Shown here piece after piece: positions 41,312 through 51,787 of a stretch of 64,000 nucleotides of DNA (the first letter of the stretch is position 1; each line of letters begins with the position of its first letter). The stretch is from NCBI GenBank assembly GCA_028532985.1, contig JANCIK010000011.1, positions 434,001-498,000 of the forward strand. The letters run 5' to 3'. The notes under the pieces are model-generated. The model was not told where the DNA came from. It searched no databases and saw only the letters and a list, made by a program, of their open reading frames with translations. Origin of the DNA: Stropharia rugosoannulata (lineage: Eukaryota; Basidiomycota; Agaricomycetes; Agaricales; Strophariaceae). The translations under genes were made by a program, and so were the position numbers.

Positions 41312-41994
41312 AGCTAACTGCTTTCCCTACAATTTATTCTTTATCTACTTAAGGACAAGGACAAGGACATGCGAGCGGAGCACGCCCATGCACTTGGGCG
41401 TACTTGCCTTTTGTGCGGCTGCACACGGCTGTATACTAAACTCTGCTCTCTCCGCTCTCTCCGATGCAAAACCGGCGCAGCCGTACTGCGGCACATGGTG
41501 ACGGGGCTGTTTTTCCTTGATTTGGTGTGCGTCGCCGTGCATGCCCCATTCATGGTGAACAACAGGCGGCGAGCCCCAGCAAGAATGGAGAGGGGGCCAC
41601 GGACAAGTGCACGGACGCGTTACCTGTCCACGTGACGTGCCCCCGGGGGTACCGGTAACGATTTACCGTCGTGATACTAGGCTTGTCCCCAGCCGGTCTC
41701 GAACTCCCACGTATTACATAACGTCTGCAAGCGCGTGACCGCTGCAAGCAGGTTCGAAGAACCGGCTGGGCGGTCTCGGGCCTGTTTTCGAGGTTCCCTG
41801 CACCCCTTACCTCGGTACTTAGAAAAAATCACTCAATATGCTGAAAAAAAGTGTCAAAAGTGTGTATATAAAAGTTGTTCAGTTTTAAATTTCATGCAGA
41901 AAAGTATATACATGTTTTAGACAAATTTTTTGAATTAACTTGTGCTTTGTCGTCGTTGACTGGTCCGTGCGCGAGATACCGGAGTCCCAGGACA
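41312..41994. other. Intergenic; structured stretch near 41690-41775
   Basis: CCAGCCGGT and its complement ACCGGCTGG, about 65 bp apart, enclose small hairpins (GGTTC-GAA-GAACC) and a TGCAAGC direct repeat. AT-rich after 41820. No gene. Confidence 0.4.
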
Positions 41995-42846
41995 TCATTC
42001 GATGCCGTCAACTTCTTCCTCGCTGTCGTCGCTATCTTCCCACCTTTCGTTCTCGCTATCTAGGTCCCACCCATCCATATCCAACGCCACGTCATCCTCA
42101 TTAACTTGCTCCAGCGTCGGTGACTGCAGAAGAGAGTCAGCAAGACTGGTGTTGACTATGACATCACTGTCGGCCTCGCAAACCAGTGAGTCTTCTTTGT
42201 GAGCAGTGTGAATATTCCCAGTCTCCTCTGACGCTCTCTTGTCTAGTGGTGTTGGCTGTGTTGGCTCTTTGGATGGAATGGGGTGACAGTGTGAGGGTGG
42301 AGAACTATCATGGCCTAGTGTAGTCTCGGTTATAGGGGTGAGTTTTCTCCTTTCTCTCATCCGTTCAAACTGCTGATTAAATTCAGCAATAGGGTTCGTC
42401 GAGCCTCCATATGAAAGCTGTGCAAGTCCGACTGCAAAAACGTCAGGTACTGCATGATCTCGGGAATCAACAACGCGCCCAGGTGTAATATTGTATACAC
42501 GATATTCCTTCAGTGAGGACATCAAGACGTTTATGTCCTTTTGAAGATCTGGCACAGTATGTTTTGCACCTTGGTTAGAACCTAGCTCGCTGTTGATTTT
42601 TGTAGACAATTTTCGTAGAATGTCAATGCACGGTGACACAAGAGCAAGCCAGTCCCAAGAATGAGCTGCTCCGTCTGCTTTATAGACTTTCTGCATTATA
42701 GGTGTAAGTTTCTATTTATTTAATAGTTGTTCGTTGCTTACCTTTATCCAAAAGTTTAGGTGCTCCTGTACAAGGTCTATCTCAACAAACGCATTGGGTC
42801 GCCCTGTCGGATTAAGCAGCCAGTTTTCAAGGACAATTTTTCTCGA
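41995..42846 (-). pseudogene. DUF6589 gene, 3' part only
   Basis: Minus strand: exon up to 42742 (KIVLENWLLNPTGRP, IDLVQEHLNFWIK), a 50-nt GT-AG intron, then 42690-41995 (VYKADGAAHSWDWLALVSP, HTVPDLQKDINVLMSSL, and an acidic tail ending EEEVDGIE). These are hallmarks of the C-terminal part of DUF6589, a domain spread through Agaricomycete genomes with transposon-like distribution. An in-frame stop lies just upstream of 42848, where the homology ends. The N-terminal two thirds are gone. The cut falls at a palindrome shared with the opposite truncated gene. Confidence 0.75.
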
Positions 42847-42856
42847 ACCAATTGGT
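42847..42856. other. Palindrome at the junction of two truncated genes
   Basis: ACCAATTGGT, perfectly self-complementary, lies exactly between the broken ends of the DUF6589 and helicase fragments. Confidence 0.6.
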
Positions 42857-43676
42857 AAGTCAGTATATACAGTATACGCAATTGCACATGGGCTACAACG
42901 AGGAGCGTATAATGGTACTCATGATGCACCACTGACAAAGCTTGACGAGAATGGTCTAACCCTTGACGTTCTTCGAGAAGCAAGGTCTGAAGGCATATAC
43001 TATTTCATTCAGACAACTCACTGCCGAAGATTGGTTTTGCAAACAGTTTTCCGAAATAAAACGTCAAGTGAGTGTTCTGTTGTGTACTTTATTCATTCAG
43101 AAGCTCACCCTTGAGTCTCAACATCCAGCTGTACTGCCCGAGCTTTGCTGCGATTTATGTAATCCACAGCTATTTAACCAAGTACGCCCTGGAAAACCAG
43201 TTACTCAAAGTAAACGTCAAACAGTCAAGCACGTCATTCCAGTGGACTCCGTCCGTACTGCATTGTATCGGTGGCGTCGTGAAATGAAGCAAAAGCATTT
43301 CTCTCATGCACTGTGGGGTCCTCAAGCGATTTTGCATGATGATGCATGTGAGCTTCTAGCATCAATTGGGCCTATAGAGAGCAAGGAGTTCTTAGCCGGT
43401 ATTCTACAAGATAGTTGGGCATGGTGGGATAAGCTCAGTGACGAGTTATTTCGTCATCTTCATGATTTAGATATTCCAGCATTGCCGGGACCAAAGCCAA
43501 AGAATGGGCCTAGTAGCACAAAGCGTGCTCGAACACCTACTTTAGAGGAGTCATCAGTTGATGTGGTTGCCTCAGAACGTTCTTCAAAACGTCGGAAGAA
43601 GATTCCCGAGCCTCTGGTATTCGAGCCGACAGGTTATGACTTGTTTCTTGCTCAGTTCTCTCATAAATCTTCGTAG
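42857..43676 (+). pseudogene. RecQ-like helicase, C-terminal fragment
   Basis: The plus-strand frame from ~42860 gives SEGIYYFIQTTHCRRLVLQT, as in the zinc-binding part of Agaricomycete RecQ-type helicases. After an intron (43068-43100), LPELCCDLCNPQLFNQVRP, YRWRREMKQKHFSHALWGPQ, ILHDDACELLASIGPIES and SWAWWDKLSDELF follow, then a basic tail (SSKRRKKIPEP). The helicase core is missing. The two frames differ by one base across the intron, so a frameshift is likely. Similar proteins are often subtelomeric or dispersed in basidiomycetes. Not functional as it stands. Confidence 0.7.
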
Positions 43677-43865
43677 TTGAAATGAATGTATTCACTTTTT
43701 GCCCAATTTTTTTTTATTTTCATGTTAGTGTCATCTGAAATAACTGGTAAAAATAAGCATAAAACATATATTCAATTTTGGACTTTTTTTTGAGGTGTTG
43801 CCACTTTTTTTTTCTAAGTGTCGAGGTTGGAATCGATGAAATCACCAAAAACGTCCCGAGACCAC

Positions 43866-43950
43866 CCAGTCCGCTCGCAAGCTCGCTAGATCAAAGTCAT
43901 GCTTTTTGTGTCACTCTGTGTGACTAGAGCTTGCGAGTGTGACTGGCTAG
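43866..43950. repeat. Imperfect inverted repeat 3' of the helicase fragment
   Basis: CCAGTC-CG-CTCGCAAGCTC on the left and GAGCTTGCGAG-TG-TGACTGG on the right, with an 11-bp perfect core, about 40 bp apart. Function unknown. Confidence 0.6.
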
Positions 43951-44736
43951 TGAGTCTATCGTGATACATATAGCTATTATTGGGCTTCAGCCATTGGTCA
44001 CCAGATCAAGTTTCAACACAGCCAACGTTGTTCCGACGTTGGACCGGATTGCCATTGCATAGCACAGCACGGCATTTTGGACACCGACATAGCAAGTCTT
44101 AACACACAACCACCTCGTGCTACGACAAGCGACTGGCCCAGCCTACACAATGTCTGATACTGGCGCACGAGAACCGCATAAATGAGATACACCATTGCCT
44201 ATCGATCTACAATCCCCTGATCCAAGTGATGGTACGCAGTACTTATGTACTATCCTACACCGCAATTGGTTCTCCTGCCTGACCCGGCATATCTAGGAGA
44301 TCGCAAAGGCCCTACGGCATCACTGGAAGAGCAGCTCCTGTCTTGCATCCTTAAGCTCATTGGGCCTACGATCTCAGAACATCTTCATATGTCTGATGGT
44401 ATGCAATGCCACGTAGAATCTGGGTTTTGAGCTACTAAGCTGATGTTGTCGAGAGACCACATAGAATCTCAACTACAAAAAGGTGTGCTTTTATAATATT
44501 ACCCTATGACTTCTCTGACCGTGACGGAAATAGCTGCCGCAAGTAATGCAGGGAACAAACTGATCTTGGCGCTTAACAACTTCATCAGAGTGGGTGTAAT
44601 CGCTGCAATGAGGCGGCCAGACAATGCATCGGAGACGACACTTTTGGGTAGAGTTGATTTTCTCGATTGATATTAGGGATTCTGATTTGTTTTACGTTAG
44701 AGAATAAAGGCGACTCTAACACTGGGCGCAGTTTGG
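43951..44736 (+). other. Likely upstream exons of the HET gene
   Basis: Plus-strand pieces resemble the N-terminal part of Agaricomycete HET proteins: SLEEQLLSCILKLIGPTISE near 44320, and LTVTEIAAASNAGNKLILAL near 44520. A GT-AG intron fits near 44650-44701, but I could not connect the frames without a one-base mismatch. Confidence 0.4.
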
Positions 44737-46458
44737 ATGGTAGAGGTTATGTTGGAGAACGTATATTATTTCGACTGGTCATATGAGCGGGGCAGAACTG
44801 ATACACTGTACGCTATAGAACCGGACAGGCAATCTACAGAGCCTATGCATGCGACACAGCCACGTATTCCCCTGGAAGTTCAGCCTACTGAGCTGGAATT
44901 GATGGTTCCACAGCAAACTCGTGTACATGTTTACAATAATATGCCAATCCGGATGCTGGAATTTGATACGGATGGATCCAATATCAAGCTGATTGGGCGC
45001 GACGACATATTCCGCATCCTAATGATGCGCTTACAGAAGGAAATTACTTCCATGGATTTTCAGCGGGACTGGAACGAGGCTCTTGGCTTACGGGACTTGC
45101 ATAACACTTGGTATAGGCATAGGTCAGACAAAATGCATGAAATGGTAGCAACAGCAGTATCTGAAATTTCCTTATACGCCATCTTGTCTCATACCTGGAT
45201 CCGAGAATCTCCTGGGGACGTTGTTTTTAATACCTGGAACAACCGCTCTTCAAATCCTCGCGGGTGGGAAAAGGTAGAAGGATTCTGCAGCGTTGCCGCC
45301 AACAAATACGAAATGACACTCGGCTGGTTGGATACTATCTGCATTAACAAGGAAAGCAGCTCAGAACTCGACGAATCAATTTGTTCAATGTACAAATGGT
45401 ATCAACATTCTCACATATGCATCACCTATCTGTCTGAGACGGACGATCATGGGCAAGGTGCACACGACTCCTGGTTTACTCGTGGATGGACGTTGCAGGA
45501 GCTACTTGCACCGAAGGAGATAGTCTTTTACAATCGGCATTGGAAGTTACTTGGCACAGATGAAGACAGCAGAATGATGTCTTTGGTCACTGCTGGGACT
45601 GCTATTACCGCAGAGGAGATGAAGATGTGTCGTTCTGGACATAAACATCGCATCCACGTTAGTCGAATTCTCCAGATGGCATCGCAACGGCAAGTCACCA
45701 GAGAGGAGGACTCGTCGTACTCGTTGCTTGGACTCTTGGATGTCACGATATCGGTCGCATATGGGGAAGGAGAACAATCAGCATTCCGTCGGTTATTCCA
45801 GGAGCTATTGCTCACCAGGATGCATGTACTCGATCTATTTAATCGACGATATGACAGGAACGACAGCCTTGTCCCGTCATCTTCGAAGGCATGCTCTAAT
45901 AGACTGGAAATCCCTAACAAGAACTATGGATTAGACCTGGTCAACTATCAACCTTCTGAGCCTATCACTCTGACTCATCTTGGTGTACGGTGCCAATGGC
46001 TTCTTTTTCCGTCGTTGGCCATTGCAAAAGGTGCTTCAGATGTCCCATACACCCCAAAAGGAAATTACTCTGCTCAGATCGCATCGAGTGTGGTATTGGC
46101 AAATGGGGACAAATTGCAAATCGTCAATAATCTGCTCGACCACACAATATACGGCGACCACACTAACTATGTACATCCCCTCAGCGACGTTATAAGGACT
46201 TCCACTCAACAACCGACATACGCAGCAGCAACCTTTACTCTCAAGGGGGATGTTCTGTTACTGCCAAAATATTTGATGGCAATACTATTATATACACCAG
46301 ATAAGCCTGGAACGATTCACACTGCCAGTGAGATACATATTATGGGGACAAGGCGGCCAATCGGATTCAGCCTGTTAAATCGTACTGGTAGTTCTCGGGA
46401 AATACCTTTACAGGAGCTAGAACCTAATGGGATGCAGCTTGTTACGCTTTATTTGTAA
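44737..46458 (+). CDS. HET-domain protein, 573 aa or longer
   Basis: Uninterrupted frame from ATG at 44737. After an N-terminal region typical of basidiomycete HET proteins (VYYFDWSYERGRTD, LEVQPTELELMVPQQ, NNMPIRMLEF) comes the HET core: YAILSHTW, GWLDTICINKESSSELDESI, SMYKWYQHSHICITYL, SWFTRGWTLQELLAPKEI. Then VTREEDSSYSLLGLLDV and AYGEGEQSAFRRLFQE, the usual end of the domain. HET domains act in heterokaryon incompatibility and related cell-death responses in ascomycetes; in basidiomycetes the role is mostly unproven. The true start is probably in upstream exons. No damage in this frame. Confidence 0.85.
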   Translation: MVEVMLENVYYFDWSYERGRTDTLYAIEPDRQSTEPMHATQPRIPLEVQPTELELMVPQQTRVHVYNNMPIRMLEFDTDGSNIKLIGRDDIFRILMMRLQKEITSMDFQRDWNEALGLRDLHNTWYRHRSDKMHEMVATAVSEISLYAILSHTWIRESPGDVVFNTWNNRSSNPRGWEKVEGFCSVAANKYEMTLGWLDTICINKESSSELDESICSMYKWYQHSHICITYLSETDDHGQGAHDSWFTRGWTLQELLAPKEIVFYNRHWKLLGTDEDSRMMSLVTAGTAITAEEMKMCRSGHKHRIHVSRILQMASQRQVTREEDSSYSLLGLLDVTISVAYGEGEQSAFRRLFQELLLTRMHVLDLFNRRYDRNDSLVPSSSKACSNRLEIPNKNYGLDLVNYQPSEPITLTHLGVRCQWLLFPSLAIAKGASDVPYTPKGNYSAQIASSVVLANGDKLQIVNNLLDHTIYGDHTNYVHPLSDVIRTSTQQPTYAAATFTLKGDVLLLPKYLMAILLYTPDKPGTIHTASEIHIMGTRRPIGFSLLNRTGSSREIPLQELEPNGMQLVTLYL

Positions 46459-46780
46459 TTGTAGTCTACTTCGTGAAATACATCCCAGATAGGCGGACAC
46501 AGCACGACAGGCGGCCTCTGCGCGGCATGACCAACACCCGCACCTGAGCAGTGGTTCCGGATGTCAAACTTCGAACCCCAAATTTGAAGACTTCAGGATG
46601 TATATAAAGCGACCGTTTTGTTTGGAAGAAAGAACTAAGAACAACAGTACTACAGAAGAACCGCTACAAATGATGTCTACTATCATTCTGCAAATTGAGA
46701 CTCAAGGATCATATAAACCATAAAAAGAGACAGCCTTCTTGAGAGCACATATTATTCACGTAGTACAACATTATTTAACA

Positions 46781-47696
46781 ATGTCATCTACCATTTATGT
46801 CGTATCTGGAGCAAATCGCTGAATTGGTACTGTACAAAGTGCAAAGCTACAGTATCTCGGTTGACACTTACTCGTACATAGGCCTTGGTTTTGTCAATCA
46901 AATACTTTCTCAACATGATCACACCTTCGTCTACGCTGGAGCCCGAGATCTTGGTAGTACGACTGCTCTTACCGAGTAGATGGACAAGTTCCCCGGAAGA
47001 CTGACAATTGTCAAACTGGTTTCGGCGGATGTTGAAGGCACTGTGGCAGTCGCCAAAGAAATTGAACAGCGCCATGGCCGTGCTGACACCGTCATTACCA
47101 ACACAGGTAAGAGTATTCTGGAAAAAAGCGTCACATAGCATCACAGTAATGGAATATCTCTAAAGAGTTGGAAGCGAACCCAGTTTTGCCTGTGACGTCA
47201 AGACGAGCGTCGTACAAAAGCACTTCGAGGTACTTGCTCTTATCTTATACTCCGCCAACTATTTTATATATTATCTGTACAGGTTAACTTCACAGGGACT
47301 GTTGTCCTTGTCCAGGCTATGTTTGACCTTCTGAAGAAGAGTTCTCATGCTCGCTTTGTCACAATCAGTAGCAGGATTGATTGCATAGACTGATTTATGA
47401 TAAGGGTTCTGCTTGGCAGCATCTCATACGGTGTATCCAAAGCAGCAGACAATTGGGTCACCCGAAAAATGCACTTTGAAAATGAATGGATGGGTCCGTA
47501 TTCCGTTCAATAAACTCCAATCTTGGAAACATACTGTACAGTAGTGTTTTTGCTTTCTCCTAGGGCCGTCTTCACAGACATGAATACATATTACTCTCGG
47601 GTGCCTGTAACCCTGCTTAATTTGATTGATCAGTCAACGTGGGACAAAGAGGGCGGAAAATTTGTCCACGCCGACAGCACACATCTTACATGGTAA
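46781..47696 (+). pseudogene. Short-chain dehydrogenase/reductase pseudogene 1
   Basis: Starts MSSTIYVVSGANR, then TGA where the first Gly of the G-x-x-x-G-x-G cofactor motif (GANRGIG) is expected; one G-to-T change explains it. The frame resumes with LSQHDHTFVYAGARDLG, a second stop (TAG), FPGRLTIVKLVSADVEG, then VNFTGTVVLVQAMFDLLKKS, VTISS (catalytic Ser), YGVSKAADNW (the YxxxK pair) and a C-terminus ending DSTHLTW. So nearly the whole Rossmann-fold oxidoreductase is present, with several introns and at least two nonsense codons. Confidence 0.75.
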
Positions 47697-47699
47697 TAA

Positions 47700-48574
47700 A
47701 GCAATTTATCATAAATAGTACCAGTTCAAGAATGTAAACCTCCCGTGTGGCGGAAAAGCAGTCTGTGGTCTGTCTACATACTAATAAACATAAACATTGC
47801 TAGAAAAACCTATTCAAGCCAACACAAGATTTAGTGTGAGCGACGTGGTATATATTCTATTTTTAGACATCGTCATTTCATGCTTTTCCCATACGACTTG
47901 TCTCGTGTTCAGTCAATCTCCGACTCAGGCGCATGTTGTATGAAATATTCTACACCTGTAGAATAGAACTGTATTCAAGCACACATCCTATACAAATTGA
48001 ACGGAAAGTTAAGGTGGACCTTACTTTGGTCCTGTCGTGATGTGCATCGCGAACCATACGCAAACCAAGCGAGGTTACATGCGAAGATTTATAGCAGCTG
48101 AGAGCTACTCTTAGTCTTGTGGCAGTTAAATTGCGGGGATGTACACATTTGATGCTCGGAAAGTATACTTAAAGCGAGCGGAACGTATTTACGGCTGAGA
48201 AAGCAATTTATTAAGTACTGTTACGAGTACTAAAGGACGAAATTCAAAGAATTACTGTTAAAAACATGCATTCTTAGTCCAAATGTTGCACACCGATGCA
48301 TACACCTAGCTACCCGCATAATTGACTTATGCACTGAGTTCTATCACCTTCCGACGCTTTTTCGAGGGTAATTCAAGTGCCGGCCTGCGGAGCTCGCGAT
48401 GCGTAATCAAATGAATGGCACTGCCCACATATTGGCCACAAATCTCATGTACACCTAGCTATTCTAGGCATCCCTGCAAATCCATACATGTACAGAAACG
48501 GTTATTAGTAGAAGAGACTGGCATATATAAACGAGAACGTACCTCACCTATAACATCCAAACATCCTTTCGACA
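47700..48574. other. Intergenic between the SDR relics
   Basis: AT-rich, no gene seen. Confidence 0.4.
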
Positions 48575-49017
48575 ATGTCTTCTGCTGGCACAGTATATCT
48601 CGTCCCAGGAATGAACAGGTACGGTACTCCCCCGCTTCACTGGCCTGAGCAATGAGTTGATGGTATGACAAGCCTCGGACTCGTAGCGTAGATCCTTCCA
48701 AACACTCGGACGCGGTCGTATATGCTGGGGCGCGCGACCCCTTGGGAGTAAGGGTCTCGGCTCTCCGGTCTCTCGAGGGCACCGGTCACCTCGCAGTGGT
48801 GAGACTTGTCTCATTGGACGTGGAGGGAAACAAGGCCGTCGCAGAGCATATCAGTAGGCCGCACGGACATCTGGATATTGTGACAGTGAGCGCTGGTGGG
48901 TACAGCTTCTTCTGAGGAATGCCGAATCTAATAAATGCCGAGTAAGCAATTAGGCACAGCATGGAGAGCGTCGGGGACATACCCCCGTCCGACCTTGATG
49001 AGCTTTTTCACGTGAGT
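48575..49017 (+). pseudogene. Short-chain dehydrogenase/reductase pseudogene 2
   Basis: Starts MSSAGTVYLVPGMNR, then a probable intron and SLGLVA. A frameshift follows, then HSDAVVYAGARDPLG, GHLAVVRLVSLDVEGN and HGHLDIVTVSAG. The parallel with pseudogene 1 is clear in order and wording, so the two are tandem paralogues. The catalytic Tyr-Lys part is not found; downstream similarity fades after 49017. Confidence 0.65.
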
Positions 49018-50019
49018 TGCCCTGCCTTCACCAGGGCCATCGTTGACAATCCTGTTTCCGTGCGCAAGTCAACGTCAAGTTTTGAATTCTGCTCAGGATG
49101 TCATATTCTGACATGGTGTTGGTTTATGGGGTACAGTGCAGACCAATGCAGCCAAGGACATCACTGGCATGTTTGCGAAGTTGCGAGAGACCATTCCGAA
49201 GTTTCCTACAGCGGAGGCCAGATCTCTGTGTGGCATTTTAGTAGCACAAAGCGGTAGTACAAAGCGAGAAAGGAAAGAACTTGAGGTCTCCAACCCTCTC
49301 TGTCCCACTTCCCTACAATGAACCATCGATCCCCCTCGTCCTCCGCATGGAAGCCGTCAACCATGACCAGGCCGTCCCCCTTACACAAACCCCGTAGCAT
49401 CACGCTGTCCACGCTTCACCCCCGTGCGCAGCAGGACGGGACGACTGTCATTTCACAATGTCCTTCACCGCACGTGCCCGCACATCCCGCTACTTCCCGC
49501 TACTGTCCCTCGCCTCAGCACACACCCCACCCATCCTAACCGTCCCCTAACATACCCAACCCTAAGGCCTAACTTTCTTCATCAGCAAATCTGATCATTT
49601 TCTCATAGCGTGTCATAATAATAGCACTTGATGTCATAGTGTCACATAATACTTAGGCTAAGCTCATAATAGCTCATAGTATCATAACACTATATAGTAA
49701 AGTATACTAGTTATATAGTATGTTATATTACTTCATAATTCATAAAAACCCTTAGGCTTAGCACTATTGAATTTAGTATACCAGTAGAGCAACAATAGAG
49801 TCAATCTGATACAGGTGGAAGGGTGTTTATCTGAGCTTTGAAAGTTGTGCAATTCAGTATCCATATAATTAAGCATTACAATGCCAAAATTTCTAGATTA
49901 TTGGTTGAAAATTGACTGAGATACAGGGAAAATACTGTCATTGTACCTTAGTGGTGAATTGACTTAGAGTCGACTGCTCCGGAATTATCACGTGACTTGT
50001 CAAAGCTCGCAAATCCTAA
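49018..50019. other. No supported gene
   Basis: A C-rich stretch (49320-49560) is followed by AT-rich sequence with many CATAATA/TCATAG words (49600-49760). One or two CCCTAA words only; not a telomere. Confidence 0.4.
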
Positions 50020-51787
50020 GTCCCCTTCGGACTTCACTTGCACTTCACTCTCATGTTCCCCAACCCCCTCCCTCAGCTTTACTTGTATGCTTAGGCTCCA
50101 CTCTACTCAGGCATTACTTTGTGGATGCTACCTTGTTAGATCATGAATAGGGCTTGGCTTTATGTCAGGAGGGCAAATGTGGATAGAATGAGTGTATACT
50201 CCTATAGAGATCGCTTCATATCATTGAAACTATTTACCGCATTATCAAACGGTTTCTTTGTACGTCTTCAGCTCATTTATACGTTTCTAACGCACCCAAC
50301 AACGTCCCAAATAGACCTGTATTCAATCCGCAAACTGATCATCATTTTGCGACCCCTATTGGAACATTTCACCACTTTCTATCTTGTCTGTTTCCTCCGA
50401 GCCCTCGGTCACCGCATATTCATATTGTGGGCAATTATGCGGTTCTAACGAGCTCAAGACCAATGGATTTGGTCGGCTGGAAGGCGAGAACCGGCTATGT
50501 TGCCCTCCTTCCCCCAATTTCCGATGTTTTATCAATTCTAAAGGTATGTGTTGGGTTTATTGTGTCGTTCTTTTCACATATGAGCTCCTGGGCATTAGGA
50601 GATTCCATCGAGCCCTTAAACGTTCGACTCTGACGCCTGGAAGCTGTCCAACCGTGATGTGCTCCTCCTGCCCCTGGACTGCCTCTGCTTGAAAGTGCCA
50701 TAACTCCGGACACTGGCCACCTCTATCCTCAATTCCTTTTGAACCTTTAAGACCTATTTATTCCTCTGCTAACCGTCTGCAAGATCACTGTAATTCATCC
50801 TGTACTTGTTATGTACCATCTTATAGATATCAAGTGCCCCTAGGACGCATTTTCCCTCATATATTTGTCAATACTCGGCCAAACAGTATGATTTTTACAT
50901 TTCCTAATTCTTCTTATTAATACCTATCCAACAGTACCATTCATTGCGCGATTTGACGAGTTTAAGGGTGATCTTAATCTGGGTGTTCTCCTTCCCCTAG
51001 GTGTGACAAATTAATTCATAGGTGCGGTTCTAGTTGTCCTGAGCACTTCAAACTTTGGGAAATCCTACTTAACGTTATTAGCTACCTGCCCCGGCAACGG
51101 CTTGATTTATGGAGCAACGAAGCGTCCTCCATCTCAAGTTATTGGTCAACTTCGGAGTTCTGATGTATTTCAGTGATTCTGACATAGGTTTGTCTCGCAT
51201 CTTTTCAATTCTTGGAATGCTGAATTCACCTTGATTGTAGCTTTCCAATGAGCCCTCAAACGCTCCATATTGCTGCTTGAAATCCAAAAAACCTCCATGT
51301 GGTCCTCCTCCCCCTTCCCCCTCTAGGTAAAGTACTTCATATCTTGGGTTCCTGTTCGTATTTTTGCCTGATTTTTTTTGGAGTCTTCTACTACAGATAG
51401 TAATAAACTAATAGTCCAGTTTGCGGGGTCTGATACGCCCTCAATATCCGACCTCCCTGATGACCATATAACTGCTGTTGAAGACTTGAATATCATCTCC
51501 CCCCTTCAGTTTTCAACAGAAACTTTTGTAACTTTGCATGCTTATGCACCCTTCAATTGGTCTTTGAACGCATCCCTCACACAAATTTTGGGATTTCTGG
51601 ATGCCTGTGAGTAGTCATGTCCTCCTCCATCTCTTTGTCTTGGACTAATTTGGCTCTAAGTCCGGAACGACTCCTGCAATTGCCTCGCGGTTTTTTGGAG
51701 TGTCTTCGCGTCAATTCAAGCTTTCTAACAAGCCCTTAAACGCGTCATTCCGAGCAGATTTTCCATCTTCCTAAGTGTCCTATCATT
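50020..51787 (+). repeat. Diverged tandem array, ~160-bp period, copy 2
   Basis: Homologous to 11640-13405 along its whole length. The TTCTAACG-type motif recurs at about 50282, 50441, 50601, 51241 and 51721: spacings 159, 160, 640 and 480, the same as in copy 1. Confidence 0.75.

Noticed and set aside
41680..41780. tRNA gene on the minus strand
   Set aside because: GAGTTCGAGACC resembles a B box, but no T-stem or acceptor pairing of correct length forms; it is just an inverted-repeat stretch.
43866..43960. Helitron 3' end (hairpin followed by CTAG)
   Set aside because: A hairpin and CTAG are present, but there is no Rep/helicase of Helitron type and no TC start; the helicase fragment is RecQ-like.
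49540..49575. CCCTAA words as an interstitial telomere
   Set aside because: Only one or two isolated words, not a tandem run.
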